Of a stretch of 64,000 nucleotides of DNA, positions 18,052 through 27,143 are shown one piece after another. The notes beneath the pieces were generated by a model, which made no database searches, was not told where the DNA came from, and saw nothing but the letters and a program-made list of their open reading frames with translations. This stretch comes from Petroclostridium sp. X23 (GTDB lineage: Bacteria; Bacillota; Clostridia; SK-Y3), in the NCBI RefSeq assembly GCF_030013905.1, contig NZ_CP124862.1:1491051-1555050 (forward strand). Direction: 5' to 3'. A program made the position numbers and the translations under genes. The number at the start of each line of letters is the position of its first letter. Positions within the stretch are counted from its first letter, which is position 1.

Positions 18052-19296
18052 ATGACGAATAAGCGAGAGATCTTATCCAAAGTTTCTATATTGTATGCAT
18101 TTATGTCCCTTTGTTTGGTGGGAATCAGCTATATAGAACTAAATCCAAGGGTCAACATCAATTCCGGTGCCGACTATAACAAGATCGTAATAATTTTGAT
18201 AGTTGGTGCTGTGATCGTTGGCGCTTTTATGACACTTTTAGTAAGTAATAGTATTTCTAAAAGTATCGCTGTTCTTTTGACATGTTCAAGCAAATCAAAG
18301 AATGACAATAGTGAACTTAAATCATTATCAGTAGAAACAACCCACATCAATGTTGAAAAATCTTTGGATAATAGAGATGGCATAATGAAAAAAATTTCGG
18401 TCATACTGAATTCTATTAGTAATACAAAAAGAGAAATGGATAACCTTAACCAGCATATAGAAGATATATCTGCCACCACACAACAGCTTTCTGCTTCAAT
18501 GGAAGAAGCAGCCGCATCGTACGACCAGATGCATAGTACATCCGTTGATATTGAAAAAGCTGTTGAAACGATGGCTCTTAAGGTTCAAGATAGCACTGAT
18601 GCCGTATATGAAATCAGCTTGAGAGCTAAAGAGTTAAAACAAAATGCTATTATCTCTCAACAAAGTGCTCAGGAAGTCTATTCAAAAACGCTATCAAGCC
18701 TAAAGACCGCATTAAATGAATCTAAAGCTGTTGAAGAAATTAGTAGTTTGTCAGATGCCATTCTAAAAATTACATCCCAAACTAACCTGCTTTCATTAAA
18801 TGCAGCCATAGAAGCAGCAAGAGCCGGCGATGCAGGTAAGGGATTTTCAGTTGTAGCCAATGAAATCAGAAAACTCGCTGAAGATTCAAGAAATGCTGTT
18901 AATAGAATACAAGCCGTTACGGACAATGTAATAAAATCTGTAGAAAATCTGTCTAAAAATATTGAAATCGTAATGGAATTTATGGAAAATCAAGTAGTTA
19001 ATGATTATCATGGAATGGTTAAGATCGGTGAACAATATGATAAAGATGCTCAGTTTTTTGATGATTTAATAAATGACTTGAGTTCAACCTCGGGTATTCT
19101 TCTGTCATCTATCAACAATATCTTACAAGTAATAAATGATATGGCTCATGCAACAAATGACGGTGCTGAAGGTGTCTGCAATATTGCTGAAAAATCAAGC
19201 GATCTGGCAGCAATGTCGCGAAATATTATCGACATTACTCTAAATGCAGAAAAAAGTTACAAAGAAATCATAAAAAAAGATTGTCAACTAGAATAA
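18052..19296 (+). CDS. Methyl-accepting chemotaxis-type signalling protein without a sensor domain
   Basis: Membrane protein of 414 residues. Two hydrophobic segments (about 10-28 and 45-66) enclose only a ~16-residue outside loop, too short for a ligand-binding domain. No clear HAMP domain is seen. The cytoplasmic part is an MCP signalling coiled coil with the conserved hairpin tip [16 protein letters not shown] and [13 protein letters not shown]. The family normally controls CheA through CheW. The ribosome site AAAGGAGAG precedes the ATG at 18052. It follows the Asn46 HPr gene closely, suggesting that the input may be PTS phosphorylation state rather than an external ligand; this is an inference. 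A strong terminator follows at 19432. Confidence 0.9.
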   Translation: MTNKREILSKVSILYAFMSLCLVGISYIELNPRVNINSGADYNKIVIILIVGAVIVGAFMTLLVSNSISKSIAVLLTCSSKSKNDNSELKSLSVETTHINVEKSLDNRDGIMKKISVILNSISNTKREMDNLNQHIEDISATTQQLSASMEEAAASYDQMHSTSVDIEKAVETMALKVQDSTDAVYEISLRAKELKQNAIISQQSAQEVYSKTLSSLKTALNESKAVEEISSLSDAILKITSQTNLLSLNAAIEAARAGDAGKGFSVVANEIRKLAEDSRNAVNRIQAVTDNVIKSVENLSKNIEIVMEFMENQVVNDYHGMVKIGEQYDKDAQFFDDLINDLSSTSGILLSSINNILQVINDMAHATNDGAEGVCNIAEKSSDLAAMSRNIIDITLNAEKSYKEIIKKDCQLE

Positions 19297-19431
19297 GATG
19301 ATTTAAAACTAATTTTTCATAACAGCGATAAAAAAGTGAAGTAAGTACCCGATGCTTATTAAGGACTTCTAATGCAATTACGGTTGTCTATGCACTAAAT
19401 GCAATGATATCAGAGATATGAATGAGTCATG

Positions 19432-19458
19432 ACCACCCGTAAAACGGGTGGTTTTTTC
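19432..19458 (+). terminator. Rho-independent terminator after the HPr2-chemoreceptor pair
   Basis: Perfect 9-bp stem ACCACCCGT (19432-19440)/ACGGGTGGT (19444-19452) with an AAA loop and a T run. It ends the plus-strand operon. The rest of the 19297-19659 gap shows no gene. Confidence 0.9.
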
Positions 19459-19659
19459 ACCATATACGGGCAAGTTGCCGGCAGCGGGTAGATAGAGTCG
19501 TCAATGTCGTTAACTTAAAAAATCCAATCATAGCAACTTAAATTACTGCCGTACAATATTTTTTTATTGGCAATACAAGCTCTTAGACTTGGAATACCAG
19601 TTGTTGAAACATATTATATTTTCAACTTTACAGTTAACTATCTATAAAATACATGTATT

Positions 19660-21522
19660 CTAATCGTGGAAATACTCATATATATTCTCTGCTGTCTTCT
19701 TATCTATTCCTTGAACTTTTTCCAGTTCTTCAGTATTGGCTTTTTTGATCTTCTCAATGGATTTAAAGTGCTCCATTAGATGTTTTCTTCTAACTGCTCC
19801 GATACCGCTAATAGATTCTAATTCCGATACCAGTATTTTTTTGCCCCGGATATTTCTATGATAACTGATCGCTACTCTATGAACCTCATCCTGAATTTGC
19901 GCTGCCAGCTTGAACGCATTACTATGGATAGGTATATTAAACTCTACGTCTTCGGTTACTATTCCTCTGGTTCTGTGCTTATCATTCTTAACCATACCGA
20001 AAACAGGTATATCCATCCCCAGTTCATTTACAATTTCTTTAGCTGCATGCACATGCCCTTTTCCGCCATCTATCAATACGATGTCAGGCAAATGAATAAA
20101 CTTTGCTTTTTCTTCATCTAGTGTACCTTCTTCAATCTGTTTTTGCTCCTGTTTTACTCTCTTTAATCTTCTAAATAGTACTTCCTTAATGCTTTCATAA
20201 TCATTCGGGCCTTTCACAGATTTGATTTTGAATTTCCTATATTCATGGTTGGAAGGTTCAGCATTTTCAAATACTACCATCGCCCCAACACTTTCAGCTC
20301 CTCCGGTGTTTGATATATCATATGCTTCTATTCTTAACGGCAGTTTCTTAAGCTGCAAAGCATCCATTAACTCTGTCAAAGCACTTTGCGCAAAATGCTT
20401 TTGCTTTTTTATCTTTCTCTCAAACTGCTGTAACGTCTCAAACGCGTTAGTACTTACCATCTGAATAAGCTTTTGCTTTTCACCTTTGCGCGGAACCGTG
20501 ATATATACTTTGGAGCCTCTCTTACCGGTTAACCATGATTCAATAATGGAAGCCTCATCGATATCCGACTGCAAGACAATCTCTTTCGGAATATATGATG
20601 CGCTGTTATAAAACTGTTTTATAAAAGATGTCATAGTTTCTTGCCTTTCTAATGGTGAAGCACCATCCAGTATAAAGTGCTCTCTGCCTATGAGTTTTCC
20701 GCCTCTTATAAAGAAAACCTGAACGCAGGTCTCCGCCTCTCCTGCTGCAAAAGCAACAATATCTTGATCGCTTAAAGTAGAAGATATAATTTTCTGCTTT
20801 TCTGCAATTTGCTTTATACTGTTTATTTTGTCTCGCAGACTCGCTGCTTTTTCGAAATCCAATCTTTGAGAAGCATCATTCATATCCTTTGTCAACTTCT
20901 CAATAAGCATATCTTGTTTCCCATCCAGAAAAGTACAAATATCCTTAAACATTTGCCGGTATGATTCCACATTGATATTTCCCTGACAAGGCGCAAGACA
21001 TTGTTTGATATGGAAATTGAGGCAAGGTCTTTCTTTTCCTATATCTCTAGGAAAAACTTTTTTACAAGTCCGAATCCAGAACACCTTCTTAATCAGGTCT
21101 ATTGTTTCTCTAACCGCAGTGGTACTTGTATAAGGACCAAAATACTTTGCCCCATCTTTTTCAGTTCTACGCGTGATTAGAACTCTGGGATATTCTTCAT
21201 TTAGTGTGATTTTAATATATGGATAGTGCTTATCGTCCTTTAGCAATACATTATATTTAGGCCTGTGTTTTTTGATCAGATTGCATTCCAATACCAACGC
21301 TTCCAACTCTGAATCTGTAACAATATACTCAAACTCCGCAATATTTGACACCATGGACTGTACTTTGGGAGAATGATTTTTTGATGACTGAAAATATTGC
21401 CTTACTCTGTTTTTTAAAATTTTTGCTTTGCCAATATATATAATGTTATTCTCCTGGTCTTTCATAATATACACACCCGGCTTATCCGGTAAATTTTTAA
21501 GTTGCTCTTGGATATCAAACAT
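19660..21522 (-). CDS. uvrC: Excinuclease ABC subunit C
   Basis: UvrC makes both incisions around a UvrB-bound DNA lesion in nucleotide excision repair. About 620 residues, normal length. It has the GIY-YIG nuclease at the N-terminus (KPGVYIMKD, NIIYIGKA), a cysteine-rich stretch (CLNFHIKQCLAPC), the UVR motif that binds UvrB (RLDFEKAASLRDKI), the RNase H-like domain (IEAYDISNTGG) and C-terminal helix-hairpin-helix repeats (ISGIGAVRRKHLM, VQGIDKKTAENI). The ATG at 21520-21522 is preceded by AGAGGTGGG; the frame is open to 21552. It lies downstream of the Crh-like HPr gene on the same strand. Confidence 0.97.
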   Translation of the reverse strand: MFDIQEQLKNLPDKPGVYIMKDQENNIIYIGKAKILKNRVRQYFQSSKNHSPKVQSMVSNIAEFEYIVTDSELEALVLECNLIKKHRPKYNVLLKDDKHYPYIKITLNEEYPRVLITRRTEKDGAKYFGPYTSTTAVRETIDLIKKVFWIRTCKKVFPRDIGKERPCLNFHIKQCLAPCQGNINVESYRQMFKDICTFLDGKQDMLIEKLTKDMNDASQRLDFEKAASLRDKINSIKQIAEKQKIISSTLSDQDIVAFAAGEAETCVQVFFIRGGKLIGREHFILDGASPLERQETMTSFIKQFYNSASYIPKEIVLQSDIDEASIIESWLTGKRGSKVYITVPRKGEKQKLIQMVSTNAFETLQQFERKIKKQKHFAQSALTELMDALQLKKLPLRIEAYDISNTGGAESVGAMVVFENAEPSNHEYRKFKIKSVKGPNDYESIKEVLFRRLKRVKQEQKQIEEGTLDEEKAKFIHLPDIVLIDGGKGHVHAAKEIVNELGMDIPVFGMVKNDKHRTRGIVTEDVEFNIPIHSNAFKLAAQIQDEVHRVAISYHRNIRGKKILVSELESISGIGAVRRKHLMEHFKSIEKIKKANTEELEKVQGIDKKTAENIYEYFHD

Positions 21523-21653
21523 ACGTTTCCCACCTCTTACTACTATTATCATATATCTATTTCATTTTTTCCATCTATTTTTTCTGGAAAAACAGAAAAA
21601 AATAACTCCACTCATATGAATGAAGCTATTTTAGCCATTGTATTATTCATTTG

Positions 21654-21917
21654 TTACTCTGCAAAATTAGAATTAATAAGTTCTACCATTGCATTTACTG
21701 CATCTTCTTCGTCAGCGCCATCTGCTATGATTGTAATTCTGGTTCCCTTAGATATACCGAGTGAAAGAATCCCTAATAAACTCTTTGCATTTACTTTTCT
21801 TTCATCCTTTTCTACCCAAACACTTGCTTTAAATTCATTCGCTTTTTGAATAAAAAACGTGGCTGGCCTAGCATAGAGCCCCACTTGGTTTTGCACCACC
21901 ACATCTCTGTAAATCAT
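21654..21917 (-). CDS. Crh-like HPr paralogue (Tyr15, Ser46 kept)
   Basis: HPr-family protein of 87 residues in which catalytic His15 is replaced by Tyr (VGLYARPATFF), while the HPr-kinase site Ser46 is intact (NAKSLLGILSLG). It therefore cannot relay PTS phosphate on a histidine but could be phosphorylated on Ser46 and act with CcpA, as Bacillus subtilis Crh does (there residue 15 is Gln). The Crh-like role is inferred from these two positions. It sits between a MinJ-like gene and uvrC; in clostridia a similar HPr often accompanies this chromosomal neighbourhood. It complements the His15/Asn46 paralogue at 17757. Confidence 0.9.
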   Translation of the reverse strand: MIYRDVVVQNQVGLYARPATFFIQKANEFKASVWVEKDERKVNAKSLLGILSLGISKGTRITIIADGADEEDAVNAMVELINSNFAE

Positions 21918-22063
21918 AACACCGCTCCTTTTCTATATTTTAACAATAAAAACAGTAATAACATACGTATCTTTTCATAAGTAACAAAACATAACGCCAT
22001 AGTCCACCAGCTATATACTTAAGAATACTAAATATCACTGACGAAGTCAATAATATTTGATTT

Positions 22064-23332
22064 TTATTTTCTAAATATTCTTTGTATAGGACTGATGATT
22101 TCAGTAATATGTATTACATTGGCTGCATGCCCATCTCTTGGGACATAAAGTATTTGTAAATCATTTACTCTTTCACGATAACTTTGATACTCCAAGGTCA
22201 CTGTCTTTTTATTATCACGCAATATCTCCAACCATATATAATTGGGATAGTCGCGAAGTAAAGTTGTGATTTCTTGATAAGTCATCACATCCTCATTATT
22301 GACCCGAAGAATTATATCACCGGGAAGAATACGCATTTTGTCTGCCGGACCATCTTTCACCACATCCAAGACTCTAATACCTTTTTCCGGCACTGAGAAA
22401 TAAGGGCTGCCGTATTTCTCTTTTCTAATCCAATACAGTACCAACAATTCATGTGCGGCAATAGCAAATACCGCTGCAACATACTTCATTATATAAACAT
22501 GTGATGAAGCTACTGCAAGTACTATTAATATTATACTATAAAAACTTAAAAATGTCGCTGATTTTTTCACTTTAATTTCAGGTCGGTTTGTAATAACCAC
22601 ATCAGAATAACCCAGAACAGCAGGAATAGCCAGTATGCTAAAAAGCAAAGATTTATTCGCGGGAACATCAGGCTGCTTCATTAGCGGCCACCAGTCCGGT
22701 GTATTAATATTAACCACCTCTGCAGGCATATCGCTACTTAATACGATACTAACGATCATTAGGGCAATAGGAATTGGCCAAAACTTTTGAACAGAAAATG
22801 CCCCTACTACTTTTTCCTTATGTCTCACAAAAATCGGAACCGGGTTTTTAGCCCCTTGGCTCCACATCATGAACGCTTCACAAAGATGAAGAAGACCTAC
22901 TAACGCTAATAACCCGCTGACGTCTATCACAGGCCATCCAACCAATAAATTCATCAAAGCAAGTATCCCACCGGCATAGGAAAAACATACATATCTGACA
23001 TTGATAAATCCTAGTATCAATACAGCCGCCCATATAAATAATAAACTGTTATTATCGATGTGAATATATATTCCTGTAAAATTAACTATCAAACTCGCTA
23101 TATACCCAATTAAGATACCATACATCACAGATTCAAACAGCATCTCTCCAGGGTTGGACTTCATCTGATTCACCGTACTGTATTCAGAATTTACCATTCG
23201 TTTATATAATATGTAAATCAAAAAAATTGCTCCCCAATATACCGGCTGCAATAGCCCTAATGTAAAATTCATGCTTACAACTTTAAACATTTCAAATACA
23301 TCTGTTAGTGAAAACAACTCACTCATCTCCAA
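22064..23332 (-). CDS. Polytopic membrane protein with C-terminal PDZ domain (MinJ-like)
   Basis: 422 residues: roughly seven to eight membrane segments over residues 25-320, then a PDZ domain (~325-400) with VLDVVKDGPADKMRILPGD and IILRVNNEDVMTYQEI. This layout matches Bacillus MinJ (YvjD), which links DivIVA to the Min division-site system, but the assignment rests on architecture. A processing or scaffolding PDZ protein of other function is possible. The start is uncertain: a TTG at 23330-23332 or an ATG at 23324-23326, neither with an ideally spaced ribosome site. It lies 146 bp upstream of the Crh-like HPr gene. Confidence 0.7.
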   Translation of the reverse strand: MEMSELFSLTDVFEMFKVVSMNFTLGLLQPVYWGAIFLIYILYKRMVNSEYSTVNQMKSNPGEMLFESVMYGILIGYIASLIVNFTGIYIHIDNNSLLFIWAAVLILGFINVRYVCFSYAGGILALMNLLVGWPVIDVSGLLALVGLLHLCEAFMMWSQGAKNPVPIFVRHKEKVVGAFSVQKFWPIPIALMIVSIVLSSDMPAEVVNINTPDWWPLMKQPDVPANKSLLFSILAIPAVLGYSDVVITNRPEIKVKKSATFLSFYSIILIVLAVASSHVYIMKYVAAVFAIAAHELLVLYWIRKEKYGSPYFSVPEKGIRVLDVVKDGPADKMRILPGDIILRVNNEDVMTYQEITTLLRDYPNYIWLEILRDNKKTVTLEYQSYRERVNDLQILYVPRDGHAANVIHITEIISPIQRIFRK

Positions 23333-23462
23333 TCAAATAGCCGCTCCTTCATACAGCCACTATTACTCTTTCTATCAGGAACAAAAGCCGCTTTGCTGCT
23401 TTTGTTTGCGCATGTACCTTCTCCGAATGCAATGAAGAACTTCCGGTACGCACATAAAATAT

Positions 23463-23484
23463 AAGCAGGCTTTTAAGCCTGCTT
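23463..23484 (-). terminator. Terminator after the ECF S-component gene
   Basis: Perfect 10-bp stem AAGCAGGCTT/AAGCCTGCTT with a two-base loop, followed on the minus strand by TATATTTTAT. It lies just after the ECF gene stop at 23488. Confidence 0.75.
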
Positions 23485-23487
23485 TTC

Positions 23488-24135
23488 TTATCTTTTTACA
23501 ATTTTCTTTAATGCGGTGATCACTGCTGTTGATATAATCATCGCCGCAATCACTTCAGGAATACCATTGGTTACAGCTATCCCTGCAATCACACTGCCAA
23601 CTTTACTTACATCTACATTTCTTAGTTCGGCAAAAGGCGCCGCATAGAGGATGTAGATCATCCCTAAGACCCCTATGGTATTTGTTGCTGTCCCTACTGC
23701 TGCCGCAATACTGGTCTTTACAGCTTCAGCAATGACCTTAAATACTCTGTTTGCTACCGATACGGTTACCACATCTGATTTTATAATTATGGCTTTATAC
23801 GCATAATAAGATGTGATACCGATTAGAATCCTAGGTAATACCGATACAAGCGGATTCAACAGAGCAAAAGAAAGCGGGGTCGGAACCATCATGTTCTGAA
23901 TAATGCTGAAAATCCCAAATAGTAACCCAACTATTGCGCCGACAACCGGCCCTTCAATAATGGCACCAATAATTACCGGGATATGCATGATGGTAATTTT
24001 CAGAGGCAATCCGGGTATTACTAAAAACCCTAACCCAAATTGTCCCAATACTACGGTGATCGCTGTAAGAACACCGATAACGGTAATCTGGCGAATGCTA
24101 AAAGCAGCAGCGCCCATATTTTGTGATGACTTCAT
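23488..24135 (-). CDS. ECF transporter S component (vitamin uptake), substrate uncertain
   Basis: Integral membrane substrate-binding subunit (215 residues, about five to six hydrophobic segments) of an energy-coupling-factor transporter, which would share an EcfAA'T module encoded elsewhere. The pattern MHIPVIIGAIIEGPVVGAIVGLLFG followed by LLNPLVSVLPRILIG is characteristic of this family, with some resemblance to pantothenate- or folate-type members; I cannot settle which. In these 215 residues the C-terminus ends in a short basic tail. The ATG has AACGGAGGTG upstream. A ~100-nt leader with several hairpins precedes it and may be a riboswitch. Confidence 0.82.
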   Translation of the reverse strand: MKSSQNMGAAAFSIRQITVIGVLTAITVVLGQFGLGFLVIPGLPLKITIMHIPVIIGAIIEGPVVGAIVGLLFGIFSIIQNMMVPTPLSFALLNPLVSVLPRILIGITSYYAYKAIIIKSDVVTVSVANRVFKVIAEAVKTSIAAAVGTATNTIGVLGMIYILYAAPFAELRNVDVSKVGSVIAGIAVTNGIPEVIAAMIISTAVITALKKIVKR

Positions 24136-24142
24136 TTAATAC

Positions 24143-24236
24143 ACCTCCGTTCTTATTCCCTAAAGGGATACAAGTCGCAGCTAATCCATCACAATAATTA
24201 TCTGCAGTTCGGTTTCTTTTAAGAATACCGACTTGG
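24143..24236 (-). promoter_or_regulatory. Structured leader upstream of the ECF S-component gene
   Basis: On the minus strand a closing stem pairs CAAGTCG (24235-24229) with CGACTTG (24177-24171). Inside it lies a hairpin from GGT-A-TTCTT/AAGAA-ACC (24229-24211), and beside the ribosome site another hairpin, TCCCT-TT-AGGGA (24168-24157). Vitamin ECF genes are often riboswitch-controlled. I could not match this to TPP, FMN, THF or cobalamin consensus sequences by eye, so the class is unknown. Confidence 0.4.
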
Positions 24237-24334
24237 AAATATTTTAGCATCTTTTTAGGATTTATGCAATAACTTATATCAATCAAAATATCATATTAAA
24301 ATCTTTCACCTATATTCATATATGGTATAAAATT

Positions 24335-24480
24335 CGTTACCGCTCAGCCGTAAATGGATTGCCTCCATGCTAAGCCGTCGGCATCAATTCGCATCCTCGC
24401 TCAATGATGCCTAAAACTGCCGTCCTAGCAGTTTTCCGGCTTAGCATTCCGACAATGCCATTTACGGCTGAGCGGTAACG
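24335..24480. repeat. 146-bp palindromic element with nested hairpins
   Basis: Perfect 23-bp inverted ends (24335-24357 and 24458-24480), extended inward by ATGCTAAGCCG matched on the other side. Inside lie two further hairpins: GGCATCA/TGATGCC and AAAACTGC/GCAGTTTT. Folded, it gives a cloverleaf-like shape. It lies immediately downstream of rdgB and may also serve as a terminator. Only one copy is in the window. It resembles a MITE or an intergenic repeat. Confidence 0.75.
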
Positions 24481-24487
24481 AAAATTC

Positions 24488-25078
24488 TTAATCCAGCTTA
24501 TATAGTTCTTTCTTTAATAAAGCTAAAGCTTTAGCTCTATGGCTTATTGTATTCTTTAGCTCATCCTCAATTTGTGCCATGGTTGCTTGATACTGCGGCA
24601 AATAAAACAAGGGATCATATCCGAATCCTTTTTCTCCAACCGGCTCAAAGGCGATAAGTCCTTCACATTCTCCCCTTACAACAATCTTTTTACCATCGGG
24701 AAATACTGCCGCAATCGCACAGACAAACCGAGCCGTGCGGTTTTCTAAAGGAACTCCATCCAACTCTTTGATAAGCTTATTCATTTTATCAATATCGGTA
24801 GCGCCTTCCCCTGCATATCTCGCAGTATATATTCCCGGAGCACCATTTAAATAATCCACTTCAAGTCCTGAATCATCGGCAATAGTAACTTCATTGCACA
24901 TTTTTTGAATTTCCCGGGCCTTTATCAACGCATTCTCTTCAAATGTAGACCCGGTTTCTTCCACATCCGTCTTAATATCCAAATCATCTTGAGATAATAC
25001 TTGCACCGGCAAATCTTTAAGTATATGTTGAATTTCCTTTATCTTTCCTTTGTTCTTGGTTGCAACAACAATCCTCAT
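24488..25078 (-). CDS. rdgB: XTP/dITP diphosphatase (Ham1/RdgB family)
   Basis: House-cleaning enzyme that hydrolyses ITP, dITP and XTP to monophosphates, 196 residues. Motifs: VVATKNKGKIKEI at the N-terminus, ADDSGLEVDYLNGAPGIYTARYAG and the GFGYDPLF signature, ending with SHRAKAL. GGGAGAATAACAAACG precedes the ATG at 25076-25078. It is six bases from the end of rph, and the order gerM-rph-rdgB is a known conserved block in Firmicutes. Confidence 0.96.
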   Translation of the reverse strand: MRIVVATKNKGKIKEIQHILKDLPVQVLSQDDLDIKTDVEETGSTFEENALIKAREIQKMCNEVTIADDSGLEVDYLNGAPGIYTARYAGEGATDIDKMNKLIKELDGVPLENRTARFVCAIAAVFPDGKKIVVRGECEGLIAFEPVGEKGFGYDPLFYLPQYQATMAQIEDELKNTISHRAKALALLKKELYKLD

Positions 25079-25084
25079 CGTTTG

Positions 25085-25834
25085 TTATTCTCCCAACTTA
25101 TCTGCAATATTGTTTAGCGCTTGTTTCTGTATCTCAATTAATTGTTTTACACCTTTCTCCCCTAATGCTAATAGCATATTAAATTCATCTTTTGAAAAGG
25201 GTGCTTCTTCGCCCGTTCCCTGAACCTCAATGAACTGGCTATTATCATTCATGATAATATTCATATCCACTTTGGCTTTTGAATCCTCCGCATAACACAA
25301 ATCAAGCACTTCAGTGTCTTCCACAACACCCACACTTACTGCGGCTAAAAAACTATTTACCGGAATTTTTTCAATTGCTCCGGATTCCACCAACTTGTTC
25401 ATAGCATCCAACAGCGCAACAAACCCACCGGTAATGGATGCAGTCCTAGTACCTCCGTCTGCTTGAATAACATCGCAATCGATAGTCACAGTCCTTTCAC
25501 CTAAAGCAGACAAGTTTACAACTGAACGCAGCGCCCTTCCAATCAATCTCTGTATTTCAGACGTCCTGCCATTTAATTTCAAACGGTTTATATCTCTCAT
25601 ATTCCTATCTTGCGTAGCCCGCGGAAGCATAGAATATTCTGCGGTAACCCAGCCCTCCCCGGACCCTTTCTTAAAAGGAGGAATTTTTTCTTCTACTGTT
25701 GCAGTACAAATAACTTTTGTATCTCCCATCTCTATAAGGACTGACCCTTCAGCATATTTCGTAAAATTACGTGTAATCCTCACTTTCCTCAATTCATCAT
25801 TTTGTCTTCCGTCTATTCTTGACAATATATTCAT
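25085..25834 (-). CDS. rph: Ribonuclease PH
   Basis: Phosphorolytic 3'-5' exoribonuclease that trims tRNA 3' ends, 249 residues. Family motifs: [11 protein letters not shown] at the start, [16 protein letters not shown], the arginine-rich RNA/phosphate site [15 protein letters not shown], and [13 protein letters not shown]. Encoded between the GerM-like lipoprotein and rdgB on the same strand, probably as one operon; rdgB starts six bases after this stop. Confidence 0.97.
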   Translation of the reverse strand: MNILSRIDGRQNDELRKVRITRNFTKYAEGSVLIEMGDTKVICTATVEEKIPPFKKGSGEGWVTAEYSMLPRATQDRNMRDINRLKLNGRTSEIQRLIGRALRSVVNLSALGERTVTIDCDVIQADGGTRTASITGGFVALLDAMNKLVESGAIEKIPVNSFLAAVSVGVVEDTEVLDLCYAEDSKAKVDMNIIMNDNSQFIEVQGTGEEAPFSKDEFNMLLALGEKGVKQLIEIQKQALNNIADKLGE

Positions 25835-25849
25835 CCTTTCACTTGTTTA

Positions 25850-26935
25850 TTAAAACCGGTTTACATACACCGGTACATCTAAAGACTCTTTGCCTTTATT
25901 GTCTCCTGTAAACTCCAACGCCTTCCCATTTACCAGTATTTTTATATTCTTAACCTTACCAAATTGTCTAAAACACAATCCAATTTGATTCAACATGGTA
26001 TTAAAACCGACATCTGAAGCAGTGCTACTTAAAATTTCTTCATTAAAATTTAAAATAACTGTTTGTCCCTCAACCTGTACACCTTTTAACGCCGCATCCT
26101 TGGGAATATAGGAGTTAAGGTTGCTTTCTCCGACTTCACCTTTAATAAGCTCGTTTAATGTTCTAGTATATCTGTCAAAATCGCTTGATGGTTTATGAAT
26201 ATATTTAGTAACCGGTACATAGTACATATATTTATTGTTAATAAGCTTTACAAAATAAACTTCTACCGGTTCTTTAGTTTCACCAATGTCATTTGCAGCG
26301 TCATCTAAAACATTTATTCCACTTCTTCTTAGGGGCATGTCTATCGTATCATCAGTTTTATAAGACGAAATACTGTTGCTGTTAATCAAAAGCTGCACGC
26401 TATTTATTGTATCAAACTCTGTAAGTGTATATGCAATACTATTCATTATAATTGCTTTATCTTTTTCAGAAGTATAATTTAAAACCTGCTCATTAAAATC
26501 AACAACCGCAGTACCATCCTTAATTGTCATGCCGTTAATATGCGTTCCTGCCGGCAATACCGGATAAAGTCCCACTCTTCCTATATCCTCTCTGATCACA
26601 GGTATATCTACCAGTGAGAGGATGGCTGCTTTCGCAATTCCTTCGACTCTATCCGTTTTCCGGGTCACAGGAATGATTAAACCGTCTTTGTCCTGATAAT
26701 AAAATGTAGTATACCTTTTCTCGTCAGTGCTATCTGAAGAAGCGGTATTAGTTCCTGAAACGTTGGCTGCCGGCTTATCAATCTTATTTTGAGAAGAACC
26801 GCTTTTTTCATCAGTCTCCCTATTTTCCAAGTGGCTGTCTTCATTATATACTGGTTTGCTTTTATCGGTTACCAGACTGCACGCCGACAATAATATCATG
26901 CTAAAAACCATAAACATTATAAGAATCTTCCTCAT
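25850..26935 (-). CDS. gerM: GerM-type sporulation/germination lipoprotein (two GerMN domains)
   Basis: Exported lipoprotein of 361 residues: basic N-terminus, hydrophobic stretch and lipobox LLSAC (Cys at ~19). A Ser/Asn/Lys-rich linker follows, then two GerMN repeats (about 85-190 and 225-345), recognisable by TAVVDFNEQV and TVILNFNEEIL, each followed by a segment rich in Asn/Val. In Bacillus GerM takes part in engulfment and spore germination. Position directly upstream of rph supports the call. It indicates a spore-forming organism. Confidence 0.9.
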   Translation of the reverse strand: MRKILIMFMVFSMILLSACSLVTDKSKPVYNEDSHLENRETDEKSGSSQNKIDKPAANVSGTNTASSDSTDEKRYTTFYYQDKDGLIIPVTRKTDRVEGIAKAAILSLVDIPVIREDIGRVGLYPVLPAGTHINGMTIKDGTAVVDFNEQVLNYTSEKDKAIIMNSIAYTLTEFDTINSVQLLINSNSISSYKTDDTIDMPLRRSGINVLDDAANDIGETKEPVEVYFVKLINNKYMYYVPVTKYIHKPSSDFDRYTRTLNELIKGEVGESNLNSYIPKDAALKGVQVEGQTVILNFNEEILSSTASDVGFNTMLNQIGLCFRQFGKVKNIKILVNGKALEFTGDNKGKESLDVPVYVNRF

Positions 26936-27037
26936 ACAGTTCCCTCCTAAATATTGCTTTACTACATTGTATTAGTGTTTATGGACATGTATGAAGAATT
27001 TCTTTAATAAATATTACCATAATCTTCATAAAATTAA

Positions 27038-27073
27038 AACCATTATCTCACACAAAAGTGCGATATAATGGTT
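27038..27073 (-). terminator. Terminator-like hairpin after the ABC-F gene
   Basis: AACCATTAT (27038-27046) pairs with ATAATGGTT (27065-27073), with additional CAC/GTG pairing inside. On the minus strand it is followed by TTTTAATTTT. It lies about 70 bp past the ABC-F stop. Confidence 0.6.
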
Positions 27074-27143
27074 CACTGTTATCAAGTAAGTTAATTATTA
27101 AGCCCCGTGGGATGATGCTTATACCATTTCAATGAGAATATAT

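Noticed and set aside
24143..24236. TPP, FMN, THF or cobalamin riboswitch
   Set aside because: None of the conserved core sequences I know for these classes is visible, so only an unassigned structured leader is claimed.
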